From: Succinivibrio dextrinosolvens
GTDB taxonomy: Bacteria > Pseudomonadota > Gammaproteobacteria > Enterobacterales > Succinivibrionaceae
DNA: 33,444 nt
Direction: 5' to 3'
Assembly: GCF_900116345.1 (NCBI RefSeq)
Contig: NZ_FPAH01000031.1
Span: forward strand, 1-33,444
Shown: in pieces, positions 7,510 through 15,298 of the stretch
Position numbering within the stretch: the stretch's first letter is position 1
How the letters are laid out: each line of letters starts with the position of its first letter
Notes under the pieces: model-generated
Told to the model about the DNA's origin: nothing
The model's database searches: none
What the model saw: only the letters and a program-made list of their open reading frames with translations
Made by a program: the position numbers and the translations under genes

Positions 7510-8292
7510 CTAACTCTCGCCTTCGAGAAGACGTATCTTTTTCAAAACTTCTCCTGTAAAAGAAAGATACTCCTGAGAGCCCAGAGAAGTTCTGTCATAC
7601 AAAAGAACAGGAACCGCAGCTGAGGATGATTCGGATATTCTTGGATTGTAGGTAATCTTGGTTTTAAACAGCATGTCGCTGAAGGAATTCTCAAGCTCTG
7701 AGGATATAGTTGCGGCTAAAGGAAGGAGTTTGTCATACATGGTTCTTAATATCCCCAGAATATTACAGTGGGTAAGACCGTTTTCCTTTAATTCATGAAA
7801 CTTCTTGATAAGTCCCATCATGGAATCTACAGAGAAAATATCACAGGAGACAGGAATAATCAGATAATCAGAAGCACATATAGCAATAATGGTGATCATA
7901 TTAAGAGTAGCAGGAGTATCCACCACAATATAATCATACTTATTTTTAACCGGTGCCAGAGCATCAGCTAACACTTCATGTGCATTCAGTCTTTCTCTTA
8001 AGGCCGCAGGAACCGCAATCAGATCATCACTGGCTAAAGACAGATCAAATCCACCTTTGGCGTAAGGTACAATACAGGCTTCAATTGGTACCCCATCCAG
8101 AACAGAGGAACTGATATTACACTCTGAATCAAAGTATTCGTACCCAAGAGCTACACTTGCAGAACGCTGAGGATCAAAATCCACAAGCAGTACTTTTTTA
8201 TTCACAGCCTTAAGACCACAGCAGAGATTAACCGCTGTTGAGGTTTTTGCAGTACCTCCCTTTGGATTGCAAAGTGTAATAATTACGCCCAT
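7510..8292 (-). CDS. ParA/Soj-family ATPase, no ParB partner nearby
   Basis: ParA-type proteins are Walker ATPases that position DNA or protein cargo by binding the nucleoid. The ATG at 8292 (MGVIITLCNPKGG) is preceded by AAGGAG, so I prefer it to an in-frame start 13 codons upstream; this gives 260 residues. The deviant Walker A motif is KGGTAKTS (residues 11-18, with the signature Lys at 11), then VLLVDFDPQRSAS (Walker A', about 36-48) and YIVVDTPA (Walker B, about 123-130). The second glycine of the usual KGGxGKT is Ala here. No ParB or parS-like site is visible, so it is an orphan. Its position before flagellin may hint at a role in placing flagellar or chemotaxis machinery, but that is inference. 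Confidence 0.88.
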   Translation of the reverse strand: MGVIITLCNPKGGTAKTSTAVNLCCGLKAVNKKVLLVDFDPQRSASVALGYEYFDSECNISSSVLDGVPIEACIVPYAKGGFDLSLASDDLIAVPAALRERLNAHEVLADALAPVKNKYDYIVVDTPATLNMITIIAICASDYLIIPVSCDIFSVDSMMGLIKKFHELKENGLTHCNILGILRTMYDKLLPLAATISSELENSFSDMLFKTKITYNPRISESSSAAVPVLLYDRTSLGSQEYLSFTGEVLKKIRLLEGES

Positions 8293-8455
8293 ATTTGTCT
8301 CCTTACTCCACCTATTGTAAGAGAAACTCAATGAATATCAAAAGGATCTTGTAATTATTTAGTGTTATTTTGAGATTCTGTGCATTATTTTATGATGCAT
8401 CATTATTTATCAGAGCAGATTTTTGAAAAAATCGAAAAATCAACTTAATACTATG

Positions 8456-8479
8456 ATTTATAAAAATATTTTTATAAAT
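8456..8479. repeat. 24-bp perfect AT-only palindrome
   Basis: The half-site ATTTATAAAAAT (8456-8467) is followed directly by its exact complement in reverse (8468-8479). It lies about 35 bp upstream of the -35 element of the PotF-like gene. It could be an operator, an UP-like element or a cruciform; a chance origin is less likely at this length, though the AT bias raises the odds. Confidence 0.65.
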
Positions 8480-8512
8480 TTAAAATTAAATACAATAAAG
8501 TGAAATTTTTTA

Positions 8513-8540
8513 TTGTAATCAGCTCAGTTCTCTCTATAAT
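8513..8540 (+). promoter_or_regulatory. Sigma-70-type promoter of the PotF-like gene
   Basis: TTGTAA at 8513-8518 and a perfect TATAAT at 8535-8540 are separated by 16 bp. The implied start near 8547 leaves a leader of about 45 bases before the ATG at 8592. Confidence 0.6.
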
Positions 8541-8591
8541 GCAAAAACATTGAACGTTAATTTTTTCTTCATTTTTTAAAGGTAATTGCAC

Positions 8592-9713
8592 ATGAAGAAT
8601 TTTTCTAAGACTGTTGTAGGTTTGGCTTTCCTATCTGCAGCAACAGCTTCAAATGCAGGCTATGACGTCAATGTCTGGAACTGGAGTGATTATATCGGTG
8701 AAACAACAGTTGTAGACTTTGAAAAGGCAACAGGTCTTAAGACTAACTATGCTCTGTTTGACAGTAACGAGCTGGTAGAGGCACGTCTATTATCAGGCAA
8801 ATCCGGTTTTGATGCCGTGATGATGACCAGCTACTATGTACCTCGTCTAGCTAAGGCTGGTGCTCTTCAGAAGATCGACAAGAGCAAGATCCCAAACTGG
8901 AAGAATCTTGATCCTGTACGTATGGAAGCTTTAGCTAAGATCGATCCTGACAATCAGTATGCATATCCATATACAGAGATTTCTGTCGGTATCGGCTATA
9001 ACAAACAGAAGATTGCAGAAATATTCGGCAAAGATTTCAAACTTGATTCCTGGGATGTGCTTTTCAATCCAGAGAATTCAAAGAAATTAAAGCAGTGCGG
9101 AATTGCCATCATCGATTCCCCTATTGAAGTTATTTCAACTGCTATGCATGTTTTAGGCAAGAATCCTAACTCAGAGAATGCATCCGACTACGATGAGGCT
9201 TTAAAGGTTTTAACCTCACTTGCAGCTAATGTGTCTTATTTCCATTCATCAAGATACATCAACGATCTTGCCTCAGGTGAAATCTGTATGGCAGTAGGAT
9301 ATTCAGGAGATGTGCTTCAGGCCACTGAAAGAGCTAAAGCCAACAAGCTTGATATCGAATATGTAATTCCAAAGGAAGGCTCTGTATTCTGGTTTGACTG
9401 CTGGACCATTGCCGCAAATGCAGATCATTACGATGCAGCTCATAAGTGGTTTAACTTCCTTTTAGATCCTAAGGTTGCTACCACTGTAGCCAATGATATG
9501 CGCTATATGATGCCAGTAACTGACGCTATCAAGGGATTAGATGATGTGCTTAAGGCTAATCCATCCCTGAATATTCCTGAAGAGAAGATGAAGACCATGT
9601 ACTTCTTAACTCCAACCTCCTCAAAGGTTACCAAGATCACCAACAAGGTCTGGAATTCTATGAAGCTGAACTCAGGAAAGGTTGAGGAAGATTCAGGTGA
9701 AGGCTGGGATTAA
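8592..9713 (+). CDS. potF: Polyamine (putrescine/spermidine) ABC transporter periplasmic binding protein, PotF-like
   Basis: This solute-binding protein would deliver polyamines to a PotGHI-type importer. The ATG at 8592 is preceded by AAAGG; an in-frame TTG at 8586 is less likely. The 373-residue protein starts with a signal peptide (about 1-22, ending ASNA before GYDV). Family motifs follow: VWNWSDYIGETTVVDFEKATG (about 27-46, split here by length), FDSNELVEARLLSGKSGFD, SKIPNWKNLDP, and FHSSRYINDLASGEICMA, all closely matching E. coli PotF (FDSNEV, LPEWKNLDP, FHSSQYINDLANGDIC). No permease or ATPase gene is adjacent, so it is an orphan binding protein in this window. It has an acidic tail (EEDSGEGWD) beyond the usual end. 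A strong terminator follows. Confidence 0.93.
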   Translation: MKNFSKTVVGLAFLSAATASNAGYDVNVWNWSDYIGETTVVDFEKATGLKTNYALFDSNELVEARLLSGKSGFDAVMMTSYYVPRLAKAGALQKIDKSKIPNWKNLDPVRMEALAKIDPDNQYAYPYTEISVGIGYNKQKIAEIFGKDFKLDSWDVLFNPENSKKLKQCGIAIIDSPIEVISTAMHVLGKNPNSENASDYDEALKVLTSLAANVSYFHSSRYINDLASGEICMAVGYSGDVLQATERAKANKLDIEYVIPKEGSVFWFDCWTIAANADHYDAAHKWFNFLLDPKVATTVANDMRYMMPVTDAIKGLDDVLKANPSLNIPEEKMKTMYFLTPTSSKVTKITNKVWNSMKLNSGKVEEDSGEGWD

Positions 9714-9742
9714 GTCTCAACTTTTCAACTAAAGATTAGGTT

Positions 9743-9773
9743 AAACGCAGTTCTACAAAGGAGCTGCGTTTTT
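9743..9773 (+). terminator. Rho-independent terminator after the PotF-like gene
   Basis: AAACGCAG (9743-9750) pairs perfectly with CTGCGTTT (9764-9771), and T-rich sequence follows. It lies 30 bases after the stop codon. Confidence 0.8.
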
Positions 9774-9802
9774 GTATCTATAATTAGCAGAACAGGAGCA
9801 GT

Positions 9803-10076
9803 AAATCACGGATACAAATTCTTAAATCTGATTTATTCCATTATCTAAACCTGATACACTCTATTTACTAAATCTGATACATTCTATTTACCAAATCTGA
9901 TACATTCTATTTACCAAATCTGATACATTCTATTTACCAAATCTGATACACTATATTTACTAAATATGATACATTCTATTTACTAAATCTAATACATTCT
10001 ATTTACCAAATCTGATACACTATATTTACTAAATATGATACATTCTATTTACTAAATCTGATACATTAGTATTATA
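9803..10076. repeat. 23-bp tandem repeat array, about ten to twelve copies
   Basis: Units of exactly 23 bp start at 9847, 9870, 9893, 9916, 9939, 9962, 9985, 10008, 10031 and 10054 (the last is partial); 9824 is a diverged copy and 9803 a very diverged one. The unit begins AAATCTGATACATT and ends CTATTTACC or CTATTTACT. Copies 9939-10007 and 10008 onward form a 69-bp higher-order duplication, because the variants TACACTATA and AAATATGAT recur in the same order. The array ends directly at the putative promoter of the DUF4143 ATPase gene. Together with the terminator it fills the 411-bp gap between the two genes. Confidence 0.95.
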
Positions 10077-10097
10077 ATATACTTGTAAATACGAGTA
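10049..10097 (+). promoter_or_regulatory. Probable promoter and imperfect palindrome upstream of the DUF4143 gene
   Basis: TATAAT is at 10073-10078. A weak -35 (TTACTA, 10049-10054, 18-bp spacer) falls inside the last repeats of the 23-bp array. An imperfect palindrome, TACTTGTA/ TACGAGTA (10080-10097), covers the expected transcription start and could be an operator. Confidence 0.4.
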
Positions 10098-10124
10098 AAT
10101 TTAACTCAGCATTAAGGTATTTCT

Positions 10125-11399
10125 ATGAATGACAAATACAAATCACGACTAATAGACGATACTGTAAAAAAATATCTAAGTATATTTGGCGCGGTATGCA
10201 TAGAAGGCCCGAAATGGTGTGGAAAAACCTGGACATCAAGGCATCACTGTAATAGTGAGATTCTTATAGGAAGTCCTGAAGGTAATTTTCAGAATAGAAG
10301 ACTTGCTGAACTTGCCCCTTCAACAGTTTTAGAAGGAACTGTTCCTCGACTCATTGATGAATGGCAGGAGGTTCCTCCTTTATGGGATGCGGTTCGATAT
10401 GAAGTTGATAAAAGGGCAACTCCAGGTCAATATATTCTTACAGGCTCATCAACACCTAAACATAAAGGAATAAACCATAGTGGAGCAGGCCGTATTGCAA
10501 GATTAAAAATGCGACCAATGTCACTCTTTGAGTCAGGACATTCATCTGGAATAATATCACTTAAAGAATTGTGTGAAGGACAAATTACACCAAAACTGAC
10601 GGGTGAAGTTTCTCTAGAAAGTTTAGCTGAATACATAATAAGAGGAGGATGGCCAGGAAATCAGGATATTCCTATTAAAGACGCAGGATTAATTCCTTCA
10701 GAATATATAAAGGCAATTATAGAAGATGATGTTCACAGGATAGATGATCTTCCCAAAAACAGACAAAAAATTAAGCTACTGCTTCGATCTCTGGCGAGAA
10801 ATGAAAGTACTACTGTTTCAAATAAGACTCTAAAAAATGACATAAAAGAAATTGATGATGAGGATATAGATACTCGGACTATAGCTTCTTACCTTGATAT
10901 TTTCGAAAGACTATTCCTTATTGAAAATCAGAAGCCCTTCGCATCAAATATAAGATCTTCTGTTAGAGTAAAACAATCCGAAAAAAGACATTTTATCGAT
11001 CCTTCACTAGCCTGTGCATTACTACAGCTGAATACAGAAAAAATGATCGGAGATCTTAATACATTCGGTTTTCTTTTTGAAGGTCTGGTAGAAAGGGACC
11101 TTCGTATATACGCAGAGACCTTTGGGGGAAAACTATATCATTACCAGAATTACTTAAATCAGGAATTAGATGCAGTAATAGAACTTGAAGATGGAAGTTG
11201 GTGTGCATTTGAAATAAAGCTCGGAGCAAATCAGATAGATGCAGCAGCAAAAAACCTGATTAAAATAAAAAATCAGATTGAAAAAGAAGAGAAAGGTCGT
11301 CCGCCAAAAGTACTGTGTATCATCTGCGGATTAACTAATGCAGTCTATAAAAGAGAAGATGGTGTATTCGTCGTTCCTCTAACAGCCCTTAAAAATTAA
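10125..11399 (+). CDS. AAA ATPase with DUF4143 C-terminal domain
   Basis: This family is common in host-associated bacteria and archaea; its cellular role is not established. The 424-residue protein has the Walker A motif GPKWCGKT (28-35) and a Walker B motif LIDEWQEVPPLW (76-87), then sensor-like LTGSSTP (near 106-112). The AAA_14 fold occupies about 20-150. The DUF4143 part (about 200-370) contains EGLVERDLRIYAE and the LDAVIE...FEIKLG pair, which resembles the PD-(D/E)XK nuclease core seen in this family. The start has AAGG upstream (10114-10117). It is a single gene between a 23-bp repeat array and a G-tract. Its codon use is more AT-rich than the dnaX region, and such genes are often transferred horizontally, but neither point proves transfer here. 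Confidence 0.9.
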   Translation: MNDKYKSRLIDDTVKKYLSIFGAVCIEGPKWCGKTWTSRHHCNSEILIGSPEGNFQNRRLAELAPSTVLEGTVPRLIDEWQEVPPLWDAVRYEVDKRATPGQYILTGSSTPKHKGINHSGAGRIARLKMRPMSLFESGHSSGIISLKELCEGQITPKLTGEVSLESLAEYIIRGGWPGNQDIPIKDAGLIPSEYIKAIIEDDVHRIDDLPKNRQKIKLLLRSLARNESTTVSNKTLKNDIKEIDDEDIDTRTIASYLDIFERLFLIENQKPFASNIRSSVRVKQSEKRHFIDPSLACALLQLNTEKMIGDLNTFGFLFEGLVERDLRIYAETFGGKLYHYQNYLNQELDAVIELEDGSWCAFEIKLGANQIDAAAKNLIKIKNQIEKEEKGRPPKVLCIICGLTNAVYKREDGVFVVPLTALKN

Positions 11400-11415
11400 C
11401 TCAATTGCCCTACTT

Positions 11416-11446
11416 CACACTAAAACTTGTGTGTGTGGGGGGGGGG
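11416..11446 (+). repeat. GT repeat plus run of ten G between convergent genes
   Basis: CACAC (about 11416-11420) and GTGTG can pair, and the GT repeat runs straight into ten G (11437-11446). It lies in the 147-bp gap between the DUF4143 stop and the dnaX tau stop. Such a homopolymer is prone to slippage in replication and to sequencing error. No coding frame crosses it convincingly. Confidence 0.7.
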
Positions 11447-11546
11447 ACGACGGCTCCGATAATTATTTTTCTTATAATCGCGTAGCATTGACCATGAAGA
11501 AGAGTCTTATGCCAGATCAATGCTAAACGATTCTAAAGATTTTACT

Positions 11547-14175
11547 CTAAGTCATATCCGCAATTCCATTTTGGGTATAAATACTGATATTGAGAGTTCT
11601 CAGATCCTCACCAAGCTTCATCAGCAGAGTATTCAGTTCCTCATTCTGAGAAATTTCATACTTGGCATTCTCAATTTCTTTGATAAACCACATCCTTGCT
11701 AACTCCTCTGGGCATCCAGGAGGAACTCCTTTGAAAGACTCAAGTTCAATCTCCACAGGGTGATTTAAGACAAAGGAGAATCTGGTTCTAAGATTATGAT
11801 GAAAATCAGGAGCACTGGTCATAAGCTCAAAATCAGTAGAAATCTGAAGTTTCCATTTGTACTGATCGTTTGGATCAATAATACGTTTTGAATAGCATAA
11901 GGCAGAGAAAACTGGTCCATCATTGTAGCCAGATTTTAGAATAGTCTGGAACCAGGGATCAGTCTCTTCAACCTTATAGTAAAAATCCTTTGGTTCAAGC
12001 TTTCTACCAAGACGTCTGTTTTCAAACTGACGTTCAGCCTCTATAAGTTTTAAGGTTGATTCACGAACAATCTTAGGATTGCCGTCAATAAGATTGCTAT
12101 CAGCCTCCGTGGTATTAGAACTATCAACAGCCTTTAAATCACTTACACGAACTGTTTCAATATGAGAGTCATCATCTGCATCGTCATCATCTACAACAGG
12201 AGTGAATCCAGAATCCAAAGTTGGAGTTCCGGATGAGATCTCCGCTGCATAAACAGAATCTGGTACAACCTTCACTGTAGCTTCAGTTATATTTGTATCC
12301 TTTGCCAAAGAAAGCACAGTCTGAACAACAGAGCCATTTTCTGAAGCTGCATTGGTATTCTGACCAAAAGTTCCGCATAAGGCAGAGTCAACCGCCTGCT
12401 GTAAAGAAGGAGGAAGTACGCTACCTGAAATCTCATTATCCAAAGATGACAGCTTATGCTCAAAAACATCTGAAGAATTACGCTCAACCTCAGATAAAAC
12501 CAAAGCCAGAGACTCAAGCTTATCAGGAATAATCTCTGTAACTTCTTTAGTATTTCCCTCAAAGAAACCTGCCACATAGGTTACAGCAATACCAGGCTTT
12601 AGGTCAGAAACAGTTTCTACCTTAGGAGCAGCTTGTTCTGCAGTCAGAATTCCTGCTTTTTCTGATGACTCTGAATTCAGTTCTGAAACCGGTTGTCCTT
12701 CAAAAGAAACATCAGAATCATCACTATTCTGTATTTCAATATTCTGAATATAGTGATCATCTTCGTTTGCAAGAAGATCTGATTTATCCTGAGGGGCTGA
12801 CTCTGGATTGATTACAGCCTCAATACTAATAGATGAATCTCTTAGAGCCTGATTAAATCTCTGAGCATCTTCCTTTAACTGTGACTCTAATTCCTTGTCC
12901 TGTTCAAGCTGAGCCAGAGCTTCCTTCTGTGCCTGAGCAAAAGCCTCATCAACACTCAATTCCTCACTCTGTGGGGTTAGTTCAAATGGGACTTCATCTT
13001 TATCATCATTATCTTCAGTAGCTTTTTTCTCATCTATTGGCGCTGCACTTACAATGTTTCCGGATTCATCAAAGGATGGCAGTTTTGCTAAAGCAGATTT
13101 CAGATCTGATGAGGTGTTCTTAGTCGAGGTTAAATCGGCAACAATAGAAGATATACCTTCAATACTTCTGGAAACATCGCTTGAAACCTGACTGTCACCA
13201 TCTGAGGTGAGTTTGCTTACAGAATCTCTGAGCTCATTGAGATACTTTTCTGTATCCAGAACAATATCAAGTTTGCTGTCTATAACACTTCTGGCATTCT
13301 GAAATTTCTCGTTGAAAAGATTAGAGGTATTAAGAGTCTCTTTTTGAGGAACTATTTCAGAAGTCAGAACTGTTGGATTAAAGATTTCATCAAGCTTTCT
13401 GGTGTACTCAGAATTATCGGTTCTAAGTGTAGTAACAGTTCTTTTCTGCTGTTCCTCAAGCGCACTGATAAGAAGAGATAACTCACTGGAATTATTATGA
13501 GTAACATTCTTGATATCAGAGCCGTCCATAGGAGAATTAAAGACCGGTCCAGAATTCTTAGGAAGCTCAAATAAATCAGAACCGTTATTCTCTGAACTGA
13601 GCTGCTTATTATCCGATAAAGCAAAACTCTTATCAGTTAATTCCCTTTTAGCAGGTTCAGAAGCTGTACTCTCTGCATTTGATGAGATTTCAGTATCGGC
13701 TTCAGATAAAACAGCGGAAGTAGCTGATTCTATTGATACATCAGATAATTCAGGAGCTTTAAGCGCAACAGATATTTCCTCTGAGGCTGCAGAGCCTGTT
13801 GATAAAACTGATTCTTCAGATTTTTCTGATTCTTCTGATCCCTCTGGTAATTCAGCTCCTTTACCCACCTCTACTACAGGAACTTCTGAAGCTTTATCAT
13901 AAGAATCATGGAGCTCAGATACATTTATATTCCCAGTGGTAAAGTTTACGGCGGAGTTTAAATTAGAGTTTAAATTAGAGTTTAAATCAGAATTTAAAGT
14001 AGGATTTACAGAAAGAGTATCAGCTAAACTTCCTGCAGAGTTCTCTGGTAAGGAAGTTAGAGATAAGGATAAAATGTCTTCAGATAACAGCAGCTCTGGA
14101 GTTAATCCCTGTAATTCCTCATTAAGATATTCAAGAATTTCAGGACAGTCTTCACCTAGCCAATCTTTTTTTTTT
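11547..14175 (-). CDS. dnaX: DNA polymerase III tau-specific region of dnaX, read in the -1 frame
   Basis: This is the second half of dnaX, in the -1 frame relative to the ATG at 15289 and open without stops from the A10 run (14166-14175) to the stop at 11547. From the slip site it encodes about 870 residues. The first ~700 are a Ser/Glu/Asp-rich low-complexity linker. The last ~170 form a folded domain beginning near ESTLKLIEAERQFENRR, with DPWFQTIL and a C-terminal section aligning with E. coli tau domain V, which binds the polymerase alpha subunit (tau: DPWAAQVSQL... and ADNNIQTLRRFF; here SQNEELNTLLMKLGEDLR). A GTG at 13868 could be mistaken for a separate start, but no ribosome site supports it. 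The retained domain implies that recoding is used. A one-base error in the homopolymer is the alternative. Confidence 0.82.
13951..13998 (-). repeat. 12-bp repeat inside the dnaX tau linker
   Basis: Four near copies of GAGTTTAAATTA (plus strand) encode an Asn/Leu/Ser repeat (NSDLNSNLNSNLN) in the -1 frame. The 12-base unit preserves the frame, so changes in copy number would not disrupt tau. Confidence 0.75.
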
Positions 14176-15289
14176 CGGGTGTAAAGGCAAGCATGCGCAG
14201 CACGGTCATCTCAAAGGCAGAGGCTCCGTCAGCTGCAACTTTGTACTCTTCTAGGCCCTGAAGACAGATCTGATAATAAAGCTGAATACCCTGAGCAGAT
14301 AAATCCTTAGAATAGGTCTCAAGAATTGCTAGAGGAGTGGTAAATACATTTAAGGCATCCTTGCCACCTATCATCTGATATAAGGCCAGATCATGGAAAG
14401 TCTGTACCAGCTCATCCAAAAGACTCTTGTAGTTAGGACAGATAGATCTTATGGAGGATAAAACATCAGCAAGTTTTACCTGAGAGTTGACCTTTAAAAG
14501 CTCAAGCACTTGAGAGATAAAGCCGTCACCGGCAGTACCTAGCATTGACAGTACGGTATCTCTTTTAATCTCTCCATTACCAAGAGCTACAGCCTGATCG
14601 CATAGGGATAAGGCATCTCGCATACTGCCCTTGGCAGCTCTGGCAATAATAACCGCAGCTTCATTCTGACATGGGATAGATTCCTTTCCTGCAATATACT
14701 CAATACGGGAGGCAATCTGATCGATGGTCAGTGATTTAAGCTGAAACTGCAGACAGCGGGATAATACCGTAGTCGGGATCTTCTGAGGATCGGTGGTAGC
14801 AAGAATGAATTTAACATATGATGGAGGTTCTTCAAGAGTCTTCAGCAGTGCATTGAAACTGCTGGTGGACAGCATGTGAACCTCATCGATGATATAAACT
14901 TTAAATCGTCCCTGCAGAGGAGGATACTGAGTATTTTCTAAAAGAGCTCTGGTATCATCAACCTTGGTCTGGGACGCAGCGTCAATTTCAATAACATCAG
15001 GGAAGTTACCTTCACTGATGGCATTGCAGATTGAACAGGACTCGGAATGTTCGTGAGGATTTGAGCAAATGCCTTCTTCACATTCAAGACATTTTGCAAT
15101 AATTCTGGCAATAGTGGTCTTACCTATTCCTCGGGTACCAGTCAAGAGGTAAGCATGATGAATTCTCTGTGAATCGATGGAATTCTTAAGAGCATTCACT
15201 ACATGCTCCTGACCTACAACATCATCAAAAGACTGCGGTCTGTATTTTCTTGCTAGTGCCTGATACTGTCCTGAGGATTCTATTGCCAT
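14156..15289 (-). CDS. dnaX: DNA polymerase III clamp-loader subunit gamma (zero-frame product of dnaX)
   Basis: DnaX is the ATPase of the clamp loader. The 377-residue zero-frame product has Walker A GTRGIGKT (51-58), a cysteine cluster for zinc (C70, C75, C85 and C88 are candidates), Walker B VYIIDEVHML (131-140), sensor 1 ATTDPQKIP (164-172), and SRC (177-179) with the arginine finger. The clamp-loader domain III ends in FEMTVLRMLAFTP. The frame then enters GAA AAA AAA AAG and stops at TAG after KKKIG. That is the same domain boundary after which E. coli makes gamma, although there gamma comes from frameshifting. It follows apt with a 9-bp gap, the enteric gene order, and should be co-transcribed with it. 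Confidence 0.95.
   Translation of the reverse strand: MAIESSGQYQALARKYRPQSFDDVVGQEHVVNALKNSIDSQRIHHAYLLTGTRGIGKTTIARIIAKCLECEEGICSNPHEHSESCSICNAISEGNFPDVIEIDAASQTKVDDTRALLENTQYPPLQGRFKVYIIDEVHMLSTSSFNALLKTLEEPPSYVKFILATTDPQKIPTTVLSRCLQFQLKSLTIDQIASRIEYIAGKESIPCQNEAAVIIARAAKGSMRDALSLCDQAVALGNGEIKRDTVLSMLGTAGDGFISQVLELLKVNSQVKLADVLSSIRSICPNYKSLLDELVQTFHDLALYQMIGGKDALNVFTTPLAILETYSKDLSAQGIQLYYQICLQGLEEYKVAADGASAFEMTVLRMLAFTPEKKKIG
14166..14175 (-). promoter_or_regulatory. Run of ten A in the dnaX mRNA: candidate -1 frameshift or slippage site
   Basis: The mRNA reads CCC GAA AAA AAA AAG ATT GGC TAG. Slipping back one base puts the ribosome or RNA polymerase into GAT TGG CTA GGT, which stays open to the tau domain. 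No obvious AGGAGG stimulator lies upstream and no strong stem lies just downstream, which favours transcriptional slippage (as known for Thermus dnaX) over the E. coli type of ribosomal recoding. Confidence 0.7.
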
Positions 15290-15298
15290 TTTATCTTC

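Larger units (their letters stand above)
8293..8591. other. AT-rich divergent intergenic region
   Basis: This region separates the minus-strand ParA gene and the plus-strand PotF-like gene, so it must hold both promoters. It is very AT-rich, with a 12-bp palindrome ATGATGCATCAT (8392-8403), a 24-bp AT palindrome (8456-8479) and a good plus-strand promoter (8513-8540). I see no coding frame. Confidence 0.7.

Noticed and set aside
9803-10076. CRISPR array
   Set aside because: The 23-bp units are directly contiguous, with no unique spacers, and no cas genes are present.
13868-13868. Independent gene start (GTG) for the 773-codon frame 11547-13868
   Set aside because: The same frame is open for about 100 more codons up to the dnaX A10 run, there is no ribosome site, and the C-terminus matches tau. 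It is better read as part of dnaX.
13510-14184. Plus-strand open frames opposite the dnaX linker (13510-13902 and 13936-14184)
   Set aside because: They are antisense shadows of the repetitive Ser/Glu-rich linker, with no start signals or recognisable domains.
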